Assembly (NCBI RefSeq): GCF_030064675.1
Contig: NZ_CP116413.1
Span: forward strand, 7,903,501 to 7,967,500
Source of the DNA: Crossiella sp. CA-258035
GTDB lineage: Bacteria > Actinomycetota > Actinomycetes > Mycobacteriales > Pseudonocardiaceae
DNA length: 64,000 bases
Direction of reading: 5' to 3'
Shown here in pieces: positions 8,967-17,092 of the stretch (positions are counted from its first letter, which is position 1; each line of letters begins with the position of its first letter). The translations under genes and the position numbers were made by a program. Below the pieces are notes generated by a model, which was not told the origin of the DNA, made no database searches, and worked only from the letters and a program-made list of their open reading frames with translations.

Positions 8967-9650
8967 CCGCTTCTTCTTGCGCTGCAACCACCATTCGGCG
9001 AACAGCAGGGTCAGCGTCCAGCCCAGCCAGGCGGTCAGCCCGGAGATCGCCTGGCCCAAGGCGATCTCGCTGCCGCCGAAGGTGGTCTCCAGCTGCGGCG
9101 CCAGCCACATGCCGATCGGGATGCCCCACAGGCGGTTGGTGATGATCGACATGGTCAGCGCGAAGCTGCGGATCATCCACTTGCGGTGGTCGCCGAAGCG
9201 GCGCTGCCAGGCCGCGCGCACCGCCAGCGCGGTGAAGGCCAGCCACAGCACCGCGAGGATCACGTTGCTCACCTGGTTGATCGGCCCGAACGGGCTGGCC
9301 ACGCCGATCACGAACCCGCTCACCCCGGCCGGCAGCACGCCGGCGAAGACGTACACCCGGCCCAGGTACCGGTGCGCCAAGGGATACCGCTGCCGGAACC
9401 ACGGCCACACCTGGAGGCAGCCGGTGATCATCGCGATCGAGGCCAGCAGCACGTGCGCCACCAGCAGCGGGTAGTGCCAGCTCGCGCCCTCGGGCGCGGG
9501 CACCCTGGTCTGGGCCGGGTCGAAGGTCAGGTACCTCGGCAGGGAGAACGCCAGGAACACGACCACCAGCACGAACAGCGGGGCCACCCAGGGCCGCCGC
9601 CACCACCGCACTGCCACCGGTTCCCGTCGCGCTGTCGCCACGTTCGTCAT
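8928..9650 (-). CDS. DUF2306 family membrane protein
   Basis: A 240-aa protein with about seven membrane helices. The motif PLAHRYLGRVYVFAGV and the later GDHRKWMIRSFALT are hallmarks of the DUF2306 family, whose conserved His/Arg residues suggest a haem- or metal-linked membrane role. Its function is unknown. The C-terminus is basic (QRKKKR). Its 3' end overlaps the convergent membrane protein gene by 39 bp, so there is no room for a separate terminator. Confidence 0.8.
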   Translation of the reverse strand: MTNVATARREPVAVRWWRRPWVAPLFVLVVVFLAFSLPRYLTFDPAQTRVPAPEGASWHYPLLVAHVLLASIAMITGCLQVWPWFRQRYPLAHRYLGRVYVFAGVLPAGVSGFVIGVASPFGPINQVSNVILAVLWLAFTALAVRAAWQRRFGDHRKWMIRSFALTMSIITNRLWGIPIGMWLAPQLETTFGGSEIALGQAISGLTAWLGWTLTLLFAEWWLQRKKKRSVRVPVPVAAAG

Positions 9651-9759
9651 CTCCGCCCCCAGGCTCGCCCAACTTCTCGGAGATCACGTTAGGCAGCGGG
9701 CGGCCGGGTGCCGATGGCGTCAGACCGTGCTTCCGGGGTGGGCAAAGCCCTACCGCCGT

Positions 9760-11310
9760 TCAGCCGGTCCGGTCCGGCAGGTCCTCCGCGCCGGTGATCA
9801 GCATGCCGTCGGAGAACACCTCGTACCGGCCGCGCCCGGCCCGCTTCGCCTGGTACATGGCCACATCCGCGCGCCGCATCAGGTCGGCGGCGTCGGCCGC
9901 GCCGCGCGGGCTGTGCGCGATGCCGATGCTGGCGTTGACCCGCAGCTGCCGCCCGGCGATGAGCATCGGCTCGGCCAGCGCGTGCAGGATCCGCTGCGCC
10001 ACCAGCACCGCGTCCCGCACCGTCTCCACCCCGGTGAGCAGCACCGCGAACTCGTCCCCGCCCAGCCGGGCGGCCACATCGGAGCTGCGCAGCTGGGCCT
10101 TGAGCCGTTCCGCGGTGCAGATCAGCAGGTTGTCCCCGGCGGCGTGGCCGAGGGTGTCGTTGACCGCCTTGAACCGGTCCAGGTCCACGAACAGCACCGC
10201 CACCCGGTCCGGCCCCGCGGTCAGCGGGCCGGGCTGGGTGAGCAGCTGGGAGAGCTGGTCCAGGAACAGGCCGCGGCTGGCCAGCCCGGTCAGCGAGTCG
10301 TGGAAGGCCCTGCGCATCTGCTCGACCGTGTTCGCGTCGGTCAGCGCCAGGCTGACGTGCTCGGCGAAGGAGCGCAGCATCTGCACGTCGGCGGCGGCGT
10401 AGCGGCGGGTGGCCTGGCCGGAGCCGATCAGCAGGCTGCCCGCGACCTCCCCGCTGTCGTAGACCGGCGCGGCCATCGCCGCACGCAGCCGCCCCGCGGT
10501 CAGCCGGTACAGCAGCGCGGACTCCGGCAGCCGCCCGTAGCGCACCACCACGTCCTCCACCAGCACCGCCTCACCCGCGGCCCCGGTCTCCACCAGGCGC
10601 ACGCTGGCCCGCTGCTCCAGCAGGTCCGGGCGCAGGCCGACGCTGGCGGCCAGCCGCAGCTCCGCCGGCTCGGCCGAGTCGCGCAGCCACAGCCCGACGA
10701 TGCCCGCGCCCAGCAGGTCGGCCGCGGCGCTGGTGATCATGTCCAGGATTTGCGGCAGCGGGCGGCGCCGGGAGATGGCCCGCTGCACCTCGAACAGGTG
10801 CTCCATCAGCCGCTGCCGCTGGCGCAGGGTGGCCACCAGTTCGGCGTTCTCCGCGGCCTGCCGTTCACCGCGCTCGCGCATCGCGTGCTCGGCCTGCAGG
10901 GTGCGCAGCATGGTCAGGGTCAGCTCCAGCAGCCGCGCCATGCCGCGCATCAGGTGCCGTTCCTCGACCGAGAACTCATCCGCCCAGCGCGCCAGCACCA
11001 GGTGGCCGGGATGGCTGCCGCCCCAGCTGGTCGACACCGCGTGCGCGCGACCGAGGCCGGGCACCTCCAGGTGCGCGCGTTCCTGCCTGGTCACCGCGAG
11101 CAGCTCGGCCACCGGCACGGTCCCGGCCGGGAACCCGATGCAGGCGGCCACCTCGGCGCCGAAGACCACCGCGGCCACCTCGGCCTCCAGCGCCTGCGCG
11201 GCCCGTTCCACCGCGCCGTGCACCGCGGAGTCCTCATCCGGGTAGGCCGAGACCACCGCCAGCAGCTCCAGCAGCTGCTGGCCGTGCAGGGCCGCGAGGG
11301 AGTCCGCCAT
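9760..11310 (-). CDS. GAF-GGDEF diguanylate cyclase
   Basis: A 516-aa protein. The N-terminal half is a GAF-like sensor region plus a coiled-coil stretch (about 150-185) and a second GAF (about 190-330). The GGDEF domain keeps the full active motif ARLGGDEF (417-421) and an RxxD inhibitory site RSSD (408-411), so it should make cyclic di-GMP and be product-inhibited. No EAL domain is present. Its ATG overlaps the stop of the FIST gene (TGATG), implying translational coupling and a sensor-output partnership. No membrane segment is seen. Confidence 0.9.
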   Translation of the reverse strand: MADSLAALHGQQLLELLAVVSAYPDEDSAVHGAVERAAQALEAEVAAVVFGAEVAACIGFPAGTVPVAELLAVTRQERAHLEVPGLGRAHAVSTSWGGSHPGHLVLARWADEFSVEERHLMRGMARLLELTLTMLRTLQAEHAMRERGERQAAENAELVATLRQRQRLMEHLFEVQRAISRRRPLPQILDMITSAAADLLGAGIVGLWLRDSAEPAELRLAASVGLRPDLLEQRASVRLVETGAAGEAVLVEDVVVRYGRLPESALLYRLTAGRLRAAMAAPVYDSGEVAGSLLIGSGQATRRYAAADVQMLRSFAEHVSLALTDANTVEQMRRAFHDSLTGLASRGLFLDQLSQLLTQPGPLTAGPDRVAVLFVDLDRFKAVNDTLGHAAGDNLLICTAERLKAQLRSSDVAARLGGDEFAVLLTGVETVRDAVLVAQRILHALAEPMLIAGRQLRVNASIGIAHSPRGAADAADLMRRADVAMYQAKRAGRGRYEVFSDGMLITGAEDLPDRTG

Positions 11311-12509
11311 CAGCCGAGCGCCAGCACCGCGAGTGTCTGGTTGTGGAAGCCGTCGATGCCGCGCACCCGCGCGATCTCGCCGGAGGTGTGGAACCCGCCG
11401 AAGGGCTTGCCGGCGCAGCGCGCGGCGAAGGTCTCGTTCTCCCTGCGGGTGCCGTCCACGCCGAGCACCGGCAGCAGCGCGCTACAGCTGAAAGTGACCA
11501 GCCCCAACGGTTCCGCGCCGCCGAGCCCGTCGATGGCCGCCGCGCAGGCCTCGTCCGCCGCGGCCAGCACCGACTGCTCGTCCCCGCACATCGCCCAGGT
11601 CAGGCAGCCGTGGTCGATCGCGCTGCCGCCGCTGATGGACCGGCCGTCCAGGTCGAAGCCGGTGGCCAGGTTGCGCGGCTGCACCCCGCTGCGCCGCTGC
11701 ACGCCCAGCGGGCGCGGCAACGCGAACCGGGTGAACGCCGCGGGGTCGGTGTAGGCCTCCGGCGGCGCGCCCAGCCGGTCCAGGTAGACGTCCATGGCCG
11801 GGCGGTCGTCCAAGGTGTACACCCGGCCCTCGCCGGTGCTGGTGACGATCATCGGCTCGCCGAACTTGCGCCAGCCGTGCCGCACCGACACCGACAACGG
11901 CCCGGTCGAGGCGAGGGTGGCCGCCACCACCGCGTCGGTGTGCACCTTGCCGTCGTGCAACAGGAAGGTGCTCGCGCAGAGGTGGTTGCCCGCCTCCCGC
12001 CGCTCGGCCGCGGCCCCGCCGACCATCGGCACGCCCGCGCCGAGCACGCCGTAGCAGCCGCGCAGGATCGACTCCTGTTCCCGGACCAGGCTGTCGGTGA
12101 GCAGCAGCACCACCCGGTGCGGCAGCCCGGAGTCCTCCGCCACCGCGGCGGCCACCTCCGCCCCGGCCAGCCTCTGCCTGCCGGAGACGCCCTCGGCCAC
12201 CGCCGTGGTCACCGCGAACCCCGGTCCACCGAAGGCGATAGCCACGATCGAGCTGCCGCGCGACCCGGCCGGGCTGATCTCCCCGCGCGAGGAACATCCG
12301 ATCACCGGCACACCTGGCGCGGCCATCGCCAGCCCCTCGGCCACCGAGGCCGGGTCGTAGTTGACGGAGGCGAACACCAGCAGCAGCCGGGGATCCTCGC
12401 CGGTGAGCGCGCTCGCGGCGGCCCGGAAGGCGGCCACCGCGGCGTCCGGTCCCGTGGCCGAGCCGACCCCCAGCCAGCGGCCATCGGCCCCGACGCCGTT
12501 CGCGCTCAT
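11310..12509 (-). CDS. FIST N- and C-domain sensory protein
   Basis: A 399-aa protein. The N-terminal FIST domain (about 1-210) includes VIGCSSRGEISPAGSRGSS and DSLVREQESILRG. The FIST C domain (about 220-380) includes LVTFSCSALLPVLG and the terminal FGGFHTSGEIARVRG. FIST proteins are predicted cytoplasmic small-ligand sensors, and amino acids have been suggested. It is coupled to the downstream diguanylate cyclase gene, so ligand binding probably tunes c-di-GMP synthesis; this link rests on gene order alone. Confidence 0.9.
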   Translation of the reverse strand: MSANGVGADGRWLGVGSATGPDAAVAAFRAAASALTGEDPRLLLVFASVNYDPASVAEGLAMAAPGVPVIGCSSRGEISPAGSRGSSIVAIAFGGPGFAVTTAVAEGVSGRQRLAGAEVAAAVAEDSGLPHRVVLLLTDSLVREQESILRGCYGVLGAGVPMVGGAAAERREAGNHLCASTFLLHDGKVHTDAVVAATLASTGPLSVSVRHGWRKFGEPMIVTSTGEGRVYTLDDRPAMDVYLDRLGAPPEAYTDPAAFTRFALPRPLGVQRRSGVQPRNLATGFDLDGRSISGGSAIDHGCLTWAMCGDEQSVLAAADEACAAAIDGLGGAEPLGLVTFSCSALLPVLGVDGTRRENETFAARCAGKPFGGFHTSGEIARVRGIDGFHNQTLAVLALG

Positions 12510-12611
12510 TCACCCCTCCAGCCGGTGAGTCCGGTACCAAAGTAGTGGCAGCCCGGCGTCACCACCATGAGGCGCGGGCATCCGGCGCCCACTCGCCAAC
12601 CGGAATGGTGA

Positions 12612-13022
12612 TCAGAGCAGCTCCACCGTCCACTCCCAACCGGCGGACCGCGCGCGCAGCCTGGCCAGCACCACCTCGAACGCCTCGCGCATCGTCCGCG
12701 CGTCCACCCGCGCGGAGAACCCCGGCTCCTCCTCGACCAGCAAGGTCCACGGCTTGCCGCGCTCCGCCCACCGCTCGTGGTCCAGCTTCAGCAGCACGTT
12801 CAGTCCGCGCCCGGCCAGCTCGCTCATCAGCAGCTCGACGTCGATCGACCCGTCCTGCCGCGCCGGGAGACCGGCGAAGCACTCGGCCAGCGTCGCGCCT
12901 TCCCGGTGCTCCCCGGGCAGCCAGAGCCGCCAGGGCGTGCCCGGTCCTAGTTGGAGCAGGCTGAGCACGCCCTGCTCGCCCCACTGCTCCATCGCCCGCT
13001 CCACGTCGATCACACCGTCCAT
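12612..13022 (-). CDS. Small protein of unknown function
   Basis: 136 aa from the ATG at 13022, with GGTGGA just upstream. The protein is soluble and mixed alpha/beta in appearance, with no signal peptide or membrane segment. Two parts look alike: VIDVERAMEQWGEQGVLSLLQL near the start and SIDVELLMSELAGRGLNVLLKL in the middle, each followed by a W-containing strand (PWRLWL and PWTLLV). That points to an internal duplication of about 60 residues. No family is recognised. It is divergent from the HTH regulator at 13120. Confidence 0.65.
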   Translation of the reverse strand: MDGVIDVERAMEQWGEQGVLSLLQLGPGTPWRLWLPGEHREGATLAECFAGLPARQDGSIDVELLMSELAGRGLNVLLKLDHERWAERGKPWTLLVEEEPGFSARVDARTMREAFEVVLARLRARSAGWEWTVELL

Positions 13023-13119
13023 TGTGTCCACCGGCGGAAAAACGCGTGTCCGGCACGCATGCGCGCCCGCTGTCCCGGCGCGCAGGCTGGACCCAGCCCA
13101 GGAGGACGGAGACGGCCCC

Positions 13120-13653
13120 ATGCCCTTGCGGGACCTAGGTTTCAGCGCGGCGGCCGAAGCCGTGTACCGCGCCCTGCTCGACCACCCCGGCACCGACCCC
13201 ACGCCACTGGCCGACGGTCCGCTGGCCCCGGTGCTGGCCGAGCTGCTGGACCTCGGCGTGGTCCGGCCCGACCCGGCGCGGCCCAGCGGCGTCACGCCGC
13301 TCAACCCGGCGCTCGCGCTGGCCGAGCTGATCGAGCGGGTCGAGGCCGAGCTGGTCCGGCGGCACCGGCGGGCCGGGGACACCCGGCTGGAGCTGGCGGA
13401 GCTGGCCGGGCGGTTCCGGCGGGCCGGTGGGCAGGTGCAGGCGGCGGACGGGCTGAGCGAGGTGGACCGGCGGGTGCTGGAGCTGCTGGCCTCCGGGATC
13501 ACCGACGAGGCGGCGGCCAGGGTGGTGGGGTTCTCGGTGCGGCAGCTGCGGCGGCGGGTGGCGGTGCTGATGGCGCGGCTGGAGGCGGCCAGCCGGTTCG
13601 AGGCGGGGGTGGCGGCGGCGCGGCGGGGGTGGGTGCGGGCGGCAGGAAGCTGA
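13120..13653 (+). CDS. HTH regulator of the lanthipeptide locus (LuxR/FixJ-type C-terminal HTH)
   Basis: A 177-aa protein with GGAG just ahead of the ATG. The N-terminal part (1-80) looks like a TrmB-type winged-helix module (LGFSAAAEAVYRALLDHPG). The C-terminal part (about 115-170) is a LuxR-like HTH (LSEVDRRVLELLASGITDEAAARVVGFS). It has no receiver domain and no ATPase. Ending 89 bp before lanM on the same strand, it is the likely pathway regulator, and the tandem repeat between the two genes is a candidate binding site. Confidence 0.75.
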   Translation: MPLRDLGFSAAAEAVYRALLDHPGTDPTPLADGPLAPVLAELLDLGVVRPDPARPSGVTPLNPALALAELIERVEAELVRRHRRAGDTRLELAELAGRFRRAGGQVQAADGLSEVDRRVLELLASGITDEAAARVVGFSVRQLRRRVAVLMARLEAASRFEAGVAAARRGWVRAAGS

Positions 13654-13679
13654 CCTCGCGCTGGTCAGGAAGCTGACCT
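13643..13679 (+). promoter_or_regulatory. Tandem direct repeat / inverted repeat upstream of lanM
   Basis: CAGGAAGCTGACCT occurs twice, at 13643-13656 and 13666-13679, with a 23-bp period (about two helical turns). The second copy is also a small inverted repeat, GGTCAG-GAAG-CTGACC. The first copy runs over the stop of the HTH gene. The position just upstream of lanM fits a regulator operator; a weak terminator is the alternative. Confidence 0.45.
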
Positions 13680-13742
13680 ACCCAAGCCGCGGAGAATGTG
13701 CGTGCTTCCCACCCATGACCGCCATGGGGTAGGGCTGGCAGC

Positions 13743-16724
13743 GTGTCCGCTGTGCCTGACGCCACCCGCCGCGCCCGCCCCGAGGTCCTGCTGGACCCGA
13801 GCTGGTGGGCGCCCGCCCTGGCCCTGCACGAGCGGGCCGAGCACGGCGTCCCCGCGCACTTCGGCGCCCGGCCCCGGCACTGGGAGCAGGACGGGCTGGA
13901 CGCCGCGTTCGCGCTGCGGCTGGCCGAGCTGAACCTCACCGAGGACGGGGCGCTGGCCCTGCGCGCCGAACCCGCGCCCGAGCTGGCCGCCCGGATGCGC
14001 AAGCCGGAGTGGGCCGGGGTGGCGGAGCGGGCGGTGCGGATCGCGGACACGCTGCCCGGCACCTCGGCCGAGGGCCTGGACTGGCGGGAGGCGCTGGCCC
14101 GGCCGCTGCGGCCGTTCGTGCTGGACGCGGCGGACCGGCTGGCCGAGGGCCTGGCCGCGCTGCCCGCGACCGTGCTGGACCTGCCCCGGATCGCGGACAG
14201 CTTCAGCGCCGCGCTCAGCCGCCGCCTGTTCGCCATCGCCGCGCGCACCCTGGTCGGCGAGCTGCACCGCCACCGCACCGCGGGCAGGCTGCGCGGCGCC
14301 GACGGGCCCGCCCGGTTCACCGACTTCGCGCACCAGCTCACCGACGCCACCGGACTGGCCGAGCTGATCACCGGCTACCCGGTGCTGGCCAGGCTGCTCG
14401 CCCAGACCAGCGCCAACGCCACCGAGGCCACCGTGGAGCTGCTCGGCAGGCTGGCCGCCGACCACGCCGAGCTGGTCGCCACCCTGTTCCACGGCGTCGA
14501 CCCCGGTCCGCTGGTCGAGCTGGAGCCCGGCAAGGGCGACCCGCACCGCGGCGGCCGCTCCTGCACCCTGCTGCGCTTCGCCGACCAGCGCCAACTCATC
14601 TACAAGCCGCGCGATCCGGGCGCGCACCTGCTGCTCGGCAAGCTGCTCGCCTGGACCGGCAGGCACCTGCCCGGCCTCGGCCTGCGCGCGGTGCCCACGG
14701 TGGCCCGCGACGGCTACGGCTGGTCCGCCTACGTCGCCGGCGCGCCGGTGGCCAGCGCCGCCGAGGCGGCGGAGTTCTACCGCAAGCAGGGCGCGCTGCT
14801 GGCCCTGCTGCACGCGGTGCAGGCCACCGACATCCACTGCGAGAACCTGATCGCCGAGGGCGACACCCCGGTGCTGGTGGACCTGGAGACGCTGTTCCAC
14901 CCCGACCTCACCGGCGCGCCCAGCACCGGCGACCCAGCCGCGGACGCGCTGGCCGCCTCGGTGCACCGGACCGCGCTGCTGCCGCTGATCGTGATCGGCG
15001 AGCAGGGCGCGCTGGACATGTCCGGCCTCGGCGGCGACGGCGGCCGCACCGCACCGGCCAGCGCGGTCGACTGGGCCGACCCTGGCACCGACGTGATGCG
15101 CCTGGTCCGCACCGCCCGCCCGTTCGCCGGGGCGCGCAACCGGCCGGTGCTCGACGGCCACCCGGTCGACCCGGCCGAGCACGAGGGCGCGCTGCTGGAG
15201 GGTTTCCGGCTGGTCTACGACCTGATCACGGCCAACCGGGACGAGCTGGTGGTGCTGGCCGCCTCCGCCGCCGACCTGCCGCTGCGCGTGGTCACCCGCC
15301 CCACCTGGGTCTACGCCACCCTGCTGGACGAGACCACGCACCCGAGCGTGCTGCGGGACGCGCTGGACCGGGACCGCGCGCTGTCCGTGCTGTGGTCCGG
15401 CCGGAGCCACCCGGTGCTGGCCCAACTGCTGCCGCAGGAGCTGGCCGAGCTGTGGGCCGGGGACGTGCCGCTGTTCACCGGCGCGCCCGGCAGCGCGGAG
15501 ATCCGCACCGCGCAGGGCAAACCGCTGCCGGTGCCGCTGGGCCGGTCCGGGCTGGCCGCCGCGCTGGCCGCGATCGGCCGCTTCGGCGAGGTGGACCGGC
15601 AGGACCAGGAATGGGTGATCTCCGCGGCGCTGGCCACCCGGCACCCCGCGGGCGAGCACCAGGACGCCGCCCCGCTGCCGGGCCCGCGCACCGGCACCGC
15701 GGCCGAGCCGGACCGGCTGCTGGCCGCGGCCTCCGCGGTGGCCGACCAGATCGTGGCCCGCGGCATCCCCGGCGGCGACCGGGTCAACTGGCTCGGCCTG
15801 GAACTGGTCGACGACCGGCAGTGGCTGGTGCTGCCGATGGGCGCGGGCCTGGCCACCGGGCACGTCGGGGTGGCGCTGTTCCTGGCCCAGCTGGCCGCGG
15901 CCACCGGCGTGCCCCGCTACGCCGACACCGCCCGCCGGGCGCTGCGCGGAGTCCCCGATCTGCTTGCCGCGCTGGCGGTCCAGCCCCGGCTGCGCGCCGC
16001 GGTCGGCTGCGGCGGCCCGCAGGGACTGGGCGGCATCGCCTACGGCCTGGCCCGGCTGGCCACCCTGCTCGACGAGGACTCCCTGCGCGCCGAGGCCGAG
16101 ACCGCGGTCCGGCTGGCCGGGGCCGCCGCCACCGAGGGCGCGGACCCGAGCTGGGCCACCGGCACCGCGGGCTGCCTGGCCGCGATGCGCGCGGTGCACG
16201 CGGAAACCGGCCTGGCGGCGGCGAAAACCCTCGCCGATGCCTGCGCCGAGCACCTCGCGCTGTGCCTGCGCCAGGGCGTCGAACTGCCCGGCGGCTTCGC
16301 GCACGGTTTCGCCGGAATCGCCTGGGCGCTGCGCCTGGACGGCCGGCACCCCGACCTCGCGGCCGAGGCCACGCGCCGGTCCTCGGCCGCGGGGCCCGGC
16401 TGGTGCGCGGGCGCGGCCGGACTGGCCCTGGCCACCGGCAGGACCGGCGCGCTCGCCGACCAGCCCGTGCTGCGCGATCTCAGCCTCTGCCACGGCGAGC
16501 TGGGTGTGCAGGAGGTGCTGACCGTGCTGGAGGGCCCACCGGCGGCCCGCCGCCGCCGGGCCGGACAGGCGCTGGAGGCGCTGCACCGGCTCGGCCCCGC
16601 CTGCGGAGCCCCCGCAGGCGTGGCCACCCCAGGGCTGCTCAACGGCCTTGCCGGGATCGGCTACGGCCTGCTCCGGCTCGCCAGCCCCGACCACGTTCCC
16701 TCAGTCCTGTTGCTACAGCACTGA
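13743..16724 (+). CDS. lanM: Class II lanthipeptide synthetase LanM
   Basis: 993 aa from the GTG at 13743. The N-terminal dehydratase (about 100-600) has the kinase-like catalytic motif DIHCEN (Asp363, His365, Asn368) and the DLETLF motif (Asp380). These are the residues that phosphorylate and eliminate Ser/Thr in the precursor. The C-terminal LanC-like cyclase (about 650-993) has the zinc ligands Cys888 (GWCAGAAG), Cys916 and His917 (SLCHGELG). Both halves therefore look active, and the length is normal for LanM. The precursor gene follows 41 bp downstream, whereas in many clusters it precedes the synthetase gene. Neither a LanT peptidase-transporter gene nor an immunity ABC pump gene is seen nearby. 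Confidence 0.95.
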   Translation: MSAVPDATRRARPEVLLDPSWWAPALALHERAEHGVPAHFGARPRHWEQDGLDAAFALRLAELNLTEDGALALRAEPAPELAARMRKPEWAGVAERAVRIADTLPGTSAEGLDWREALARPLRPFVLDAADRLAEGLAALPATVLDLPRIADSFSAALSRRLFAIAARTLVGELHRHRTAGRLRGADGPARFTDFAHQLTDATGLAELITGYPVLARLLAQTSANATEATVELLGRLAADHAELVATLFHGVDPGPLVELEPGKGDPHRGGRSCTLLRFADQRQLIYKPRDPGAHLLLGKLLAWTGRHLPGLGLRAVPTVARDGYGWSAYVAGAPVASAAEAAEFYRKQGALLALLHAVQATDIHCENLIAEGDTPVLVDLETLFHPDLTGAPSTGDPAADALAASVHRTALLPLIVIGEQGALDMSGLGGDGGRTAPASAVDWADPGTDVMRLVRTARPFAGARNRPVLDGHPVDPAEHEGALLEGFRLVYDLITANRDELVVLAASAADLPLRVVTRPTWVYATLLDETTHPSVLRDALDRDRALSVLWSGRSHPVLAQLLPQELAELWAGDVPLFTGAPGSAEIRTAQGKPLPVPLGRSGLAAALAAIGRFGEVDRQDQEWVISAALATRHPAGEHQDAAPLPGPRTGTAAEPDRLLAAASAVADQIVARGIPGGDRVNWLGLELVDDRQWLVLPMGAGLATGHVGVALFLAQLAAATGVPRYADTARRALRGVPDLLAALAVQPRLRAAVGCGGPQGLGGIAYGLARLATLLDEDSLRAEAETAVRLAGAAATEGADPSWATGTAGCLAAMRAVHAETGLAAAKTLADACAEHLALCLRQGVELPGGFAHGFAGIAWALRLDGRHPDLAAEATRRSSAAGPGWCAGAAGLALATGRTGALADQPVLRDLSLCHGELGVQEVLTVLEGPPAARRRRAGQALEALHRLGPACGAPAGVATPGLLNGLAGIGYGLLRLASPDHVPSVLLLQH

Positions 16725-16765
16725 TCCAGCCCCGAGTGCACAACCCGATGACAGGAGACAGTCCC

Positions 16766-16993
16766 GTGTCGAAGCCCATCCAGACCCCCGACCTGCACGA
16801 CTTCACCGAGCCGGTGGGCGCCCTGCGCCTGCTGCCGGAGCTGGACTTCGGCGCCCGCGCGGTCGCGCTGACCCGGCTCGCGCTGCCGGTGGGCCTGCTC
16901 GCCGCCGGGTTCTTCGGCACCGCGGCGGGCGCGCCGGTGGAGGAGAGCACCGCGGTTGCGATCACGACCTGCTGCCCGCCGGTCACCCTGTGA
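16766..16993 (+). CDS. lanA: Candidate class II lanthipeptide precursor peptide
   Basis: 75 aa from the GTG at 16766, with GGAG 8 bp upstream. The last 15 residues, STAVAITTCCPPVTL, hold all the Cys (69, 70) plus Ser61, Thr62, Thr67, Thr68 and Thr74, so two thioether rings are possible. The leader carries an acidic helix-forming stretch (LRLLPELDF) and then a strongly hydrophobic segment, LALPVGLLAAGFFGTAAGAP, directly before VEE and the core. No Gly-Gly leader cut site is visible. Class II leaders are usually acidic and soluble, so this one is unusual. The gene is immediately behind lanM. The identification rests on context and Cys/Thr placement, not on a recognised family. Confidence 0.8.
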   Translation: MSKPIQTPDLHDFTEPVGALRLLPELDFGARAVALTRLALPVGLLAAGFFGTAAGAPVEESTAVAITTCCPPVTL

Positions 16994-17029
16994 TTTCGTG
17001 ATCCTGTAACGCCGTCGCCCTAAGGGGCA

Positions 17030-17073
17030 GCCGAAAGGCCAGTGCCATAACGAGACCTGACTGGCCTTTCGGC
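17030..17073 (+). terminator. 14-bp perfect inverted repeat behind the lanthipeptide precursor
   Basis: GCCGAAAGGCCAGT at 17030-17043 is mirrored by ACTGGCCTTTCGGC at 17060-17073, with a 16-nt loop. There is no T-run after it. It lies 36 bp behind the precursor stop and 19 bp before the next start codon, so it may end the lan transcript. It may instead be an operator for the large regulator that follows. Confidence 0.6.
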
Positions 17074-17092
17074 AGCGGCTAATGTCCGCTGC

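Noticed and set aside
13665-16694. 1009-codon minus-strand frame opposite lanM
   Set aside because: Antisense shadow created by high third-position GC; low-complexity product.
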